From contig CALSFV010000242.1 of assembly GCA_943737045.1 (NCBI GenBank), positions 620,001 to 684,000 of the forward strand: DNA of 64,000 nt, in the 5' to 3' direction. The DNA is from Parapristionchus giblindavisi. Lineage: Eukaryota; Nematoda; Chromadorea; Rhabditida; Diplogasteridae. Each line of letters starts with the position of its first letter. Position 1 is the first letter of the stretch. Position numbers and translations under genes: made by a program. Below are positions 1 through 11,264 of this stretch, piece by piece. The notes below the pieces were generated by a model. It was given only the letters and a program-made list of their open reading frames with translations, was not told the origin of the DNA and ran no database searches.

Positions 1-33
1 TATTATTATTATTAATATTATTATTATTATTAA
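1..33. repeat. ATT trinucleotide microsatellite
   Basis: The window opens in an ATT/TTA trinucleotide run with one interruption. No gene overlaps it. A similar AAT-rich stretch lies at about 1930-2000. Confidence 0.85.
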
Positions 34-147
34 TGTATGCAGTACTATGCACACAATTCAGGATCACAAAAGCACCCCAAAGTGCTTCTAATATACTTGG
101 GAAAACATTGTAGAATATATAAAGACTGACGTGTAGTCATTGCCTAC

Positions 148-1764
148 AGCGTGACGAGATTGACTCGAATACGATGAAGATGCTTGTTTACTACTGAAAT
201 TTATTATCACATATTAAGAGATCAAAGATTAAAGATCACCTCTTCTGTTGCTTATGTGCACGCGGCTCTGTTGCATGCACGGCCTTACTGCAAAAAGTGT
301 ATTTAGATGTGATCTATTAAAGATCAAAGATCATAATGATGACACTCACTTCTCCTTCTCCTTATCAGCATTGTATTCCTCAAACATACTTCTCATCTGA
401 TCTGTCATTGGTTTCTTCGACTTATTCTGTCCTGCTAAATACAATTTTCACCTATCAAATAATATATTTTATATGTTTGCCATCACATTACTGTACTGTA
501 ATTGTTATTCGAATGAAAACACATTAGAGGAATTTTAGTCACACATTTAATTTGTAAATATATTATTAGACTGACCATCAGTGATATCAACACGTACACC
601 TAAATGTTTCTTCATTGGAGGATTATATATTGATTTGGGTGCCGGAGGTGGATCAGGACCATCTATCATGATTGTCTGACGTGGTTGACGTCGAGAAGTC
701 GTGAGGGTAGTAGGCGGAGCGATATCCGGCACAGGCATGGTCTTGTTCCTCAACAATTCTGATCTTTGATCTTTCTAGATCACATGTCTATTTATGGCAA
801 TGCACCAACATTACAGTATATTCAGCTATCTATTGTCTTTTATGTGAAACACACGTTTCAGACACATTGGTCGCTCCATTCATAGAATAGTAAAGACTAC
901 ATGTATGATAGGGCATACGTAATCTTTACCATGGCATATCTTTACATTTTATCAACTTATCTACATAAGTTAATGAATGAAGATGAGAATATGACTGACT
1001 TCGGAAGACTATGAATAGGCATGAGTGGTTCATCGTCCACATCTTCAGAGAAGACGTTCATATCTTAATCAATCAATAAATATATTTAGATAAAGTATAC
1101 AATATATCAACTTTTATCGATAAATTCTCTTTAGTCACCAAAACAACAAGCTTCATGATAGTTTGAAGAATGTACACAAAAGGAGTTTGATAGAATCTAC
1201 TTAAGCTAATGCATCGTTACATTTGCCTTACGTGCATACGCCGTAACCCCCTCCGTCGCGTCTCCGAGGAGGCGGAGGGGGCGTAAGCACGTAAGGCAAA
1301 TGTAACGGTGCATAAGAGACTACGAGAAGCCTTATTTAGATGCGTATAATTTCTTAATCATTAATAATAACTTACCTTTATTCTCAGTCGACCATGCATG
1401 TGAAAGAACATTGAAGAAATCTTTATAATGTTCCTTTGTAGCAGTCTGATAATATCATATTTCATTCCCAATATCAATCAAATCATTCATACCTGGAATC
1501 CGAATTGATGATACTGTGCATCAGGAGCTTGAATGAAATCCAACGTATACACAGTAATAGAACTACCCTGAGGCTTCGTCGGTGGATTCATAAATGACTT
1601 TGTTGAAATGCGAAGAGGAGGCTAAAGTAATCGATAAGATAACATCTATCATCCATTACTTCTCAAACCTTATTGGGATCATCTTCATAATCAATAGTGA
1701 TCCAGCCTGGTTTCGTGATCAAAGTAACATAATGATAACTAGTGAACGATGCCTTATTTCGACA
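148..1764 (-). CDS. Unidentified multi-exon protein, C-terminal part rich in Pro, Lys and Ser (partial)
   Basis: I do not recognise this gene. Eight minus-strand exons join in one frame through GT-AG sites: 1764-1669, 1567-1493 (an upstream acceptor at 1597 is also in frame), 1445-1376, 1063-1010, 758-576, 431-350, 287-240 and 193-148. The early part reads like a folded domain (pieces such as HYVTLITKPGWITIDYED and VYTLDFIQAPDAQYHQFGF). It is followed by an acidic stretch (FSEDVDDEPLMPIH), a proline-rich piece (GPDPPPAPKSIYNPP) and a Lys/Ser-rich tail. Neither the start nor the stop codon was found, so the gene continues upstream of 1764 and probably off the left edge. Phase closes at every junction listed, which is the main support. 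The GTCTTC and GTCAGT donors of the 1010 and 576 exons are weak, so those borders may shift. Confidence 0.5.
1210..1312. mobile_element. 103-bp palindromic MITE flanked by TAA
   Basis: The arms are near-perfect inverted repeats (left end TGCATCGTTACATTTGCC, right end GGCAAATGTAACGGTGCA) around a short GC-rich centre. TAA directly flanks both ends (1207-1209 and 1313-1315), as in the 3-bp target duplications of PIF/Harbinger-type elements. It lies in an intron of the unidentified minus-strand gene. Confidence 0.6.
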
Positions 1765-2443
1765 CTACAACAATCTTCGATCATAGACGGCCTTTTGGTA
1801 ATAATGGAAATGATGAATTAGATAAGTAGAACAGCTTTATTTAATCTTTTCACCTAATCGTTCATTAGAGCAACGGTTTTCGATCAAATTCTTCACTCGT
1901 CTCATTTTAGCGAAGTGAACACTTCATAATGTATATAATAATAATAATAATAATTTGATAATAATATATGTTAATATAATAATTAATAATAATAATATAA
2001 GTAAACAATGCGAGTTTGCAAAAGCACATACTCGAAACTTGAATTTGAGATGAGGAAATGATTTGGTTTGATGATCGATAGTCATATCTTGAGATGGTAG
2101 ATCAGTACATAGAGGAGAAGTCGATATGAGTACTAGTTGTAATGATTCTGATTAATTATCGCGATTGATATTCATGTTCACGACACAATAAATGGAAGTG
2201 CAAGTAAGAATACAACGAACAAAATTGGAAAGGGGTCGAAGCAATGTCTTGAATGTATAAGCAAAATCGAAATATGTGAATCGTTTCAAACGATCTCATC
2301 ACATGAACAATAACAAATTTCTGTCGAAAAAAAAGATTTTATTAAACGTGACAAACATAAATCGGAACAGAAAATGAACTGATTGAATTCTTCCATTATC
2401 GAATGTCTTTAGTCATAAGATCACTCTGATGAAGATGATCATG

Positions 2444-3107
2444 TCATATATTCATCGATTGATCAATCAGAGTGAACAGGGCTTGAGCAGAATGTTTGAG
2501 CAAGTTCGGCATGGACGATGTGACAGTCGATGTGACAGGCTGCGGAGATGTACTAGCTGCGGCACTGACCACTGGTTGTAGTAGTCTGAATCACATTATC
2601 TGGCAATAATTCGATACCAATCAAAGTGATGTAATATATAGGTACTACAGTAACACATATTTAGAAGTCTATTGCGACTTTTGTATGAATTCACATCATG
2701 AACTTAATTATAACTTCGAAAAGTATTGGACGTTTTACATCATATTCAAATCATGCATACCTGGACGTTCAATCGTTGATATTGCGGAGACAAGATGAAA
2801 TCTATAGTGTAGTAAATGCCCTCGGACATCTTTGGTTGATGAAGAAAGGAAGAATAGAAGGCGATAAATGTGTGAGTAATCGATAGATGATTGCATTAGT
2901 CCGAGTGAGTGATATCGAACGCTAGAACAATCATTCATTACCACTTTCCACAAAAACTTCTTCAACAGCACTTGATTGGTATATATTCCAGTGAACACAA
3001 AAAATCTATAAGAAAGCAAACCTTGTTCATTTGCAGATAAAACACATTAAAAGAGCTTGGTCTATTAACTACTTTGACCACGAATATCACATTATCCTCC
3101 ACATCTT
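2444..3107 (-). CDS. Possible exons of a second unidentified gene
   Basis: Three stretches look coding but I could not join them in phase. At 2585-2444 an exon after a CAG acceptor reads a Ser/Thr/Pro/Ala-rich segment and ends in TGA (last residues LIDQSMNI). At 2829-2761 there is a frame with GIYYTIDFILSPQYQRLNVQ before a GTATGC donor. At 3107-3046 the frame contains EDVEDNVIFVVKVVNRP between a GCAG acceptor and a GTGTTT donor. The middle exon resembles VYTLDFIQAPDAQYHQFGFQ of the gene just to the left, so this may be a diverged tandem copy. An ATG at 3391 opens a frame starting MSADEDIQMW, a possible first exon. Exon borders and function are open. Confidence 0.3.
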
Positions 3108-3399
3108 CTGCAAGGACAAAAGATGATAAGAAACAAAGGATTTAATTGTGTTCTTCAAGTAGCATTGGAGGAACTAATTCATCACACCCCACTTTATACA
3201 ACATCTCTAGCAAAAATATGAAATAAATGATGAAATGCTATCACAAATGGGTAGATTTCAAAGAAAGCAAATAAGAAGAGAACATATGACAGAAAGATGA
3301 CAATAAAAAGTGTAAAAGTGTAAGCATGGTTACGTAGCCGAAAGGCCAACCTCGCTGTCGGCCACATTTGAATGTCTTCATCTGCTGACATCTAAAATT

Positions 3400-5806
3400 A
3401 AAACAAAATTTACGCGGAAAAAGGAAAAAAAAGGCCGAAAACCGATTTATTTTTGAGCAGATACAGAATGATAAGAATGAAAGCTTTCGAAAGGTCTCGT
3501 GCAGAATCTTACAGTAAACTGACATTTCATTGATTTTATAAAATGTGATTTTTTTTTAATTTGGACAAATATTTGCCAGATTATTTTTTGTTGAAAATAT
3601 TTTCTAAGCGAGCACTTCATATGTTTCACCAAAAGTCTTGATAAATCATTTGATAAAAAATTACTTCAACGAACCGAAACAATAGAATCTACATTTAGAA
3701 ACTGCAGTCGATTTATTATTGTTATGTCTTATGATCATCTTCATCTTGCGATAATTATAATTATTAAATAATCAAATGGTTATAATATTATTATAAGAGA
3801 TGCGGATTTACAAATAATTTTTTTAAACAACATTAACTAAACTAGAGATTAACTAATTACTATAAAAAATAACTGGCACATATCCATATGAATTTATCGT
3901 CGATTGAGGAAGAATTTCAGTGAATTAAAAACAAAGTTTTCTTTTAATTCCCAAATCAATATGATATCAAAAACTACCGTAGTCAAATTGTCGTGAGGAT
4001 TATCGAGCTGATACGGTATTCCACTTCAAAATCGTAGCACATCTTTGTTTCACTTACTAATAACAAAAAACTATTAATTTAATAGATGAAATGGGAAGGT
4101 AAACAGTTTTCAACCCTAATGGTATACGACTGAATGGAATAGTCCATAGTCAAATAGTAGATATAGTATGACTGTAACAGTGAAAAACCGCGGTCACTAC
4201 CTAAATATCTCTAATTTTACTGGTAAAGGGCAAATAGATTAAATAAACCTAGCCAAACAACATTAGTTAATCATGTTACTACTACAGTGATAATATTACA
4301 TCTCAAGAGACTCATTTTATTAAATTTTCTATATCACTAGAATAAATTTAGACTTTTAAGTTATAAATTGATTGGCAAACTGAAAACACGGTTATAAGAT
4401 ATGATAAATGGGTGTTTGAAATTCAAAAGAAATGTGCAATGGGTTCACGTGCGGGAAATGAATAGAAATTCGCGCGCGAAATCATGTCTCTCTCACTTTC
4501 AAATGCTCTCTCGTACTCAACCTGCCTCCCTCCATCTATCTCTATCTCTTTCTATCATAGTCTTTCCATCTCTCTCATTCCCTCTCTCCATATCTCTTTG
4601 TCTATAGCTCTCTAGACCTCATTCCCTCTCATCTGTCCATACTATTTTGTCTACAACCTCTCACCATTTCATAATCGCCACAGAACCTCACGACAATTTT
4701 ATTGAATTTTGATAGTAAATATTCTTTTTCAATATTGATCCATAGGGCTACTCGATGCGAACAACGGACAGCCTCCACTGAAGCCGTATCCAAGAACTGG
4801 TATACTGTAGAAAATCCTACTGTAAACATATCTGTTCTACAAAACAGCATTTACAGCAAATTATTTTTCCTTCATAGATCTATTAGGAAACTCAAAGGAA
4901 GCTCAAATATCCCATCTAAGAAAAACTTTAAAAATGGCGTTTAGATAACACGATACAAAGTTTTCAAAATCTTGCGATTTTTTGTGAAATATTGTCACAA
5001 TTTCTCACAAATGTTTCATTTTGACGATGTAGTACAGCGATCACCAACACTTCGCCACATGAAATCATATCCATGAAATGATTATTGATCATATTCAAAA
5101 TAAAAAAAAAAAAACGTTTCAGTTTGAAAAACAGCGTTGATCTAAAACAAGGTAAAATAGAATCCGGAAAACCATAGAAAGTGATGCTAAAATAAGAGAT
5201 GAAGATACTACTGTAATCCTATCAATCAATTTGCCTATTACTATCTCATCATTTGCATATTTCACTCTTGAATTCCTCTCTCCCCGTCTGACATTCGCCT
5301 CGCTCATTTTTATATCTCACAGAGTGCCCAATTTTCAAATGAGCGTGCCTGAAAGGGAAGATATTATTATCTCATAATGATAACTTTTCTGGATGTCCAT
5401 CCAGAATAGACTGGTTCGAATCCCAATGGGAGCATCAATATTCTCTCATTCACCCTCATTGTACGAACTAAAGTGTTGGATACATGAAATACAAACAAAG
5501 GTTAATTGTAATATTTATCGATCACTTACAATAAACCATCTTCATCAATCAAAATCAAAGGAAAATTTGATAACCATCTAAATCACGAAACCCTAAGACC
5601 TGCAGAAAGGGAGCGAGGAAAGGCAAAGGAGGTTAAAATTGGGGATTAATCATTCACAAAATGCAAATTTAATGATAAAGCTCAACATACATACAATAAA
5701 TTAGAATAATAGAAACATTCAGTCAATATAAAATCAATCGATAATTCTAGAGAGCATACGGTAGCATTCGTTGTTAATCAATAATCAAGGAAGAATCAAT
5801 CCATAT
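3400..5806. other. Non-coding stretch, no supported gene
   Basis: I see no exon chain here on either strand. The stretch is AT-rich, with a pyrimidine-rich CTCT tract at about 4480-4650. Short ORFs in it lack splice partners or family resemblance. Confidence 0.5.
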
Positions 5807-8800
5807 TCAAGGATCATTAGGTACATTATTCTGAGATGGTGATGGATCTGCTGGTGGTGTCAGTCGCTGAAGACCCTGAAGAGTAGAATAATCGATAATC
5901 AATATGATGTCATAATCAATATTGGGGGAAAGTATGAGAGTTGGTGTGTAGTAACGGGATTGAATTCAGTGATGGCCATTGAATGTTCCCGACCCTTTGA
6001 GTGAGTATGGATATGAACCAGGGCTGTGCATTTTTCGTTTTTCGTTTTTCGGTTTTTTCGTATTTTTCGGGTTTTCTCGAAAAACTTTTTCGACGAAAAA
6101 TTTTTCGAAAAAAAATCGAAAAATGTTGTTACATAAAAATGCACAAAATTTCAAAAATTTCAAATTTGGAGACAACAATTACGCTTTCACTTGAGTAAAA
6201 AATGTATATTTTATCATGTAAGCAGCTTCAATTAAGAATCACACAGTTGCAATTCTTATATTTCCATTATATCAATATTAAAATTTAGCGAATTGATATT
6301 TTCGAAGGAGAAAACATTGTTTAAACTTTTTTTTCGGATATTTCGGATTTTTCGAGAAGAAAAATCGAAAATTTTCGTTTTTCGAATTTTTTTCGAAATA
6401 TTATTTTCGCACAGCCCTGATATGAACTTGCCGAGACAAAAATGTATCAGTTCCATATAGTTTTGCAAAAAAAAGTCAAAACTTGGCTTGAAAGTCTTAA
6501 ATTAGATTGTTTAATTAGTAATTACATTTAGTGGGTGGGTACCAAAAATTTCAAGAAATTGAAGGTGGGTAATGTCCCTCGGGGGATACCAAGTGACCAT
6601 CTCTGAAATAGAAGGGAGTATATCATCACCAGTCATATGATAAGACAATATACGATAAATCATATGATAACTCATATGATTAGTGTCCATGGGGATTCCA
6701 ACAATGAGAGATACCGTATACCTCTTCCCATGTATGAATCAAATGTGCATGAGCTGCCTCCATTCGTGGTCGTTGCGCTGGATCAGTGAAGCTGCAAATA
6801 AGGTTACGGTAAGATCTGGATACTGTAGATCTCCGCATTTTTAGGGGGGGGGGCAATAATTTGGTCGAGAGTGAAAAGTTGAGCCATTATTTTGGTGGTT
6901 GAGCCAATAATTTGGTTCGAAGTGGGGCTATTATTTTAGTCGCAAAGTTGAGCTAAACTTTTGGCTTAAATAATGGCCCCACTACGGTATGTCGAGCCGT
7001 TTCACTGAGAGCCGTAGAATAGCTCAGCGTGTACAAGGCGAAATTTGCTAATATTGTTCGTGTTAGGTCATGTTGGCTTACTCGCCATGGAAGTTTTTCA
7101 ACTAAATAATGTTGTTTTCGTTGCATTTCTTGTTTGTATTCTACTTCTCAAAGTATTTTGCTAGTTCAGTAGGCTGTTGCTGTTTTCGCTCCTTCATTGG
7201 CTGTGCTCACTAATTGTTGTTTTTCTTTAATTTAATTTATTACAAGGATATCTCTGCTCCTCGATCAATATGAACTCTTCTCCATTCGCCTCTGCTAGGA
7301 CGGTAAGTGCCTTTGTACTTATGTGAAATCAAGAGTATTTAAGTTATCATAAATTCTTTAAGTGCTTAAGTCTTTTAAGTCAAAATACTAAGTGTTTGGG
7401 TTGAGGTGCAGCGTCTTCCTCCGAATATCATCATTCCGTCACCGCGCGAAGAACTGCACGACGAACAGCTGTAGTATCAGTCCCTACTCAACTCTGTCTC
7501 CCAACCCGGTGAGTATGAATATCAAGATCTACATGTGCTTGACAAACCGCTTTTGAAAGCCCTTAACTTTTGCTCTTGTGACGTCATAGAACAGAAGTGG
7601 AGGGTTTTGTCACAATAATGATTTGTCATGGATACAATTGTGCGCTGTGCGGTTTTCTTCTATCTTTTCTGTAATCGCCGCTCGAAAATTTCACCATTAT
7701 CTGCTTTTTTGATGATTTGATTGTCAATTACCCTATAATTGCAGGTACACCATCAGTATATTCCTTCTGGGTACCGCAATCAGTATTCTTCGAGGTCGGG
7801 CGAGTCCTCATCTACCAGCGTCCTTCCAAGAATCAGCTTTCTCTGAAGGTACATCACGAAACCCCTTTGTTTGACAATTTAATGCCTGAAGCGTAGACTG
7901 AAGTGTTTACCAAAAACCCTCTTACGCACTTCTATTGGTGAACTCTTTGCTAACGTTCATATGTAATTATTGATTGATTTTTATCGATTGATTTACTATC
8001 GTTAATTTCGTCATGTTGCAGCTTCTCAACCAATTCATTGTTCGCTACAACACCGCTTAACACTGGATATGTGCAGAAGTTGAATCTGAAGAACGACCCA
8101 CCAAGCAGCTTTTCGCTCTGTAAGTTTAATTATCGATTTATTGATGACTTGATTGATGCCCGTTTCCCTGGTGGGGGTGATTCTTACTAATTTCGATCTC
8201 CCGCATATTCCTAGATGGGTTTCAAGACTCAAAACTGACCGCATCGACAAAAATGCTCACTCACAATGTGGGTGCTCGAAAATGTATGTGCGGGGTTGCT
8301 GCTTGATAGATCTCACATATTGTTATTGATTATATAATGTTTATTGTTTATCGATTAACTGTGTTCATTGTCAGGTGTGCGTCTTCTACTACCAATTCGC
8401 CGTCCCTCACGCTATCAGCCGACATCAGACGCCTCTTCCTCGTGTAGCTGATAGAGACTAAAGGACGCGTGATGAAGGAGGGGGGGGGGGGAAGTTGGAT
8501 CGATAAAACGGTTCGTTCAGCTCTATTATTTGTCATCTTATTACGTGCATAGATATTTCGGTGAATTATAACTGCTGTTAACACGCGTTCTTGGAGTGAC
8601 CATGAAAAATACTGTCGCCTGAATACGACACTGCGCGTTTGTTGACCAATCATGTTTGCAAAACGAAAAGAGCTATCCGGTAATTTTCTTATTTCGCAAT
8701 ATACTCAACTTTTCATCCAAATCTAAGAACACGAGTTAATATGTCAAATGAAGAGATGGTAGATAAGTCCGGGAAAGGGATTCGTGAAAGTGAAGGTGTT

Positions 8801-11264
8801 CTTAAAATGTAGGATCAAAAGAAAGTAAAATAAACACGCATGATTTTATCATTGCAGAGACCGTTTGAGCGTATCAAGTATTAGTTTCGTGAAGAAGGAT
8901 CAATAGGAATCGATCGAATGAGGTGGTATTTATAATATACTAATGTTGTTTTGTTCCGATTATTGATACGTACTTTCTTGTTAATAGATTCTTAACATTA
9001 TATTAGCCAGAATTGATTTTCGAAAATATAAGTTAAAGTATTTAAACCATCTTTTCCGAACCAAAATCGAGCATTTTCCAAGTGCTTAACACTGCTCAAG
9101 AAAATATGTGAGACGAATTATCCTTAGAAACATGTTGATGTTATTGATTCTATTGTTTTCAGGAAATCTCAATTCGTCGATACGAAGTATCTCGCTACTC
9201 TCATGTAAAGCCAACGATGACAAGAATCATACGACGACACTCGAACGAGCTGATGAAGTTTATCGCAAGACCATTTAATGTTACTTACTCGTTTCGTTTG
9301 CATTTTCATGTTGTTTTTGCTATGTAAATATTGTTTGTTTTGAGGATAAAGAAGTTAATTGATGTATAACTCATTTAAATATGTAATAAACATAAATGGA
9401 ACTGGAATAAAGTAAGCGAATAAAGAGCTAAACTTTTAGTGGTTGAGCCAAATTATTGGCCAAATTATTGGCCCCACTTGAAAAGTTGAGCCATTAATTT
9501 GGACTAAAGTTTAGCGAAAAGTTTAGTGGGGCCATTATTATATCCAAATTATTGGCCCCACTTGAAAAGTTGAGCCATTAATTTGGACTAAAGTTTAGCG
9601 AAAAGTTTTGTGGGGCCATTATTTTGACCAAATTAATGGCTCAACTTTTCAAGTGGGGCTTGTCTGGTAGCCAAATTCGAGACTCAACTTCTGGCAAATT
9701 ATTGGCCCCACTTTGACCAAATTATTGGCCCCCCTAAAAATGCGGAGATGGTACGGTAAATGTACAGTACTTACGTCGTCATCTGATCATCTTCTCCAGT
9801 GAAGACTCCGTAAGTCGGAATAGCTGGTTCGTATGCTCCACATGAGATAGGAGCTGGCCATGAGAAGTGTGCTCCTCTCTATAATATCATAATCAATCAA
9901 TATATCGTATTGTTACATTATCATTGCACTGCATCGTCCGATTAATATCGTCAAGATGAATTAATACAGACATAGTCTTCTCACCTGGAGTGCTACACAG
10001 ACAAGACGTACAATGAGTTCGCCCAAGTCAGTCTGATCAAGCTGAAATGAAACAGATATCAAATCGGAAAGGAATTAGTGTCTATGCAAATACCATGTGC
10101 AAGAACCCGTAATCAAGTAGCAAAAACTATAAATTTCCATCCCAGTACTTATTATGGCCAATGTCTTTTCGTTTTCCAATCTCTAAGAAGGGCAAAAAAT
10201 TTGTCCGGTAATGGTTTCAAGGGGTTCTGCAGTCAGAATCAGACAATGCAATGCAATCAGTGCAGTCAAGTATGGTTCAAAATTAGACGAGTATGGACAA
10301 ATGAAGCTAAATACTATGTACATTCTCATCTTTTTCAACCGGGTCAAACGGTTTTTAGAACATTTGGGTTCGTTCGAAGATAACACCCTTTTTATCCCCT
10401 GTATCTAGACTAGTAAGCTATTATAACCCTCATCTACCATCTACTACCTTCATCCACCATCATATGATCGTCTAATTAGAGGAATGATCGTATTTATGAT
10501 TTTTTTCACATCACACAAAAAGCCAATAATAGCCATTCTAGAGTGTCACAAGGTCGGTCACTAAATATCCCAAGGGTGACTCCAACCCCGTGACAGACAA
10601 CGGGGGATCAGAATTGCCATTTTCAATGAGAGAAAAAGTTGATGCGACATTATCGTCTATTAACACGTATCGAAAGACCTTCGTGTGATAAGGTAACCTT
10701 ATATTATTAAGAGATTAACCATTTCCCTATTACGTTTTTGATTTTTGTGCATATAAGAGCAGAAAAAAACGTATGAAATAAGATATCTCAAGCTAAAGTT
10801 ACACATTCTTTAAGAGACATAATCGACTTATGTCCTTTAATAGATTAGAGGAAATAGGTGCAATCTAAGAGAAAAAGGTCAAGAAAAAAAGTTGAAAGAT
10901 AAAGGTTTGATACTTGATATATGTAATCCCAGTGGATACTCCCCCTTCATACCGGTTGTATCTCCAAGTATGTGGTATCATCCTCTGCTCGTTGAGTGTA
11001 TCGACACACTACACCCGTCCTTCCAAGTTCATCCATTGAACACACCGGAATGAATCCCAACTCGATCGGATATCCCGACTGGAAACACATTCAATTACAC
11101 TACCGTAATACTACAGTAACCCAACAATATCCTGTAAAATACTACAGTATACCTGGTTATCTTCCAGAGGTTCGTAGACAAAGGGGATCTGGAGAACATC
11201 AAAATGAATGCTGCTTTCCACCCAGTCATACCATCCACTTAGAGCATCATACTTACGTACACGA
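5807..11264 (-). CDS. Unidentified conserved-looking protein, C-terminal part (partial)
   Basis: I do not recognise the family. Six exons join in phase: 11264-11153, 11078-10953, 10041-9985, 9878-9775, 6791-6722 and 5875-5807, ending in TGA at 5807-5809. The product contains stretches such as SGWYDWVESSIHFDVLQIPF, GYPIELGFIPVCSMDELGRT, LDQTDLGELIVRLVCVAL and RGAHFSWPAPISCGAYEP, with few low-complexity runs until a Pro/Ser/Asn-rich C-terminus. That composition, together with clean GT-AG junctions and phase closure, argues for a real globular protein. The N-terminal exons upstream of 11264 were not found. The large intron 6792-9774 is almost entirely a transposon, and the last intron (5876-6721) holds a hAT-like MITE. 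Another short exon could lie in that last intron, because the phases would also permit it. Confidence 0.55.
6019..6419. mobile_element. hAT-like MITE, 401 bp, with 8-bp target duplication
   Basis: The terminal inverted repeats CAGGGCTGTGC / GCACAGCCCTG bound an AT-rich interior full of TTTTTCG / CGAAAAA runs that fold back on each other. The element is flanked by the exact 8-bp repeat ATATGAAC (6011-6018 and 6420-6427), the target-duplication size of hAT transposases. It has no coding capacity and sits in the last intron of the unidentified minus-strand gene. Confidence 0.85.
6829..9749. mobile_element. 2.9-kb element with inverted ends and spliced-gene-like interior
   Basis: The ends are inverted copies of ATCTCCGCATTTTTAGGGGG, followed inward on both sides by blocks built from CCAAATTATTGGCCCC and AAAAGTTGAGCCATTA words. 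The right end carries two 84-bp tandem copies of this material (9461-9628). I could not settle a target duplication. The interior on the plus strand has exon-like pieces with donor and acceptor sites: an ATG at about 7270 (MNSSPFASART, then GTAAGT), and pieces after CAG acceptors at about 7410, 7746, 8023 and 8870. I did not recognise a transposase. It lies in one intron of the unidentified minus-strand gene. It could be a non-autonomous DNA transposon carrying captured gene pieces. Confidence 0.6.
9461..9628. repeat. Two 84-bp tandem copies in the element's right end
   Basis: The unit starting CAAATTATTGGCCCCACTTG at 9461 recurs at 9545 with few changes, and inverted fragments follow up to 9749 and recur at 6845-6990. 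It belongs to the subterminal region of the surrounding mobile element. Confidence 0.7.
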
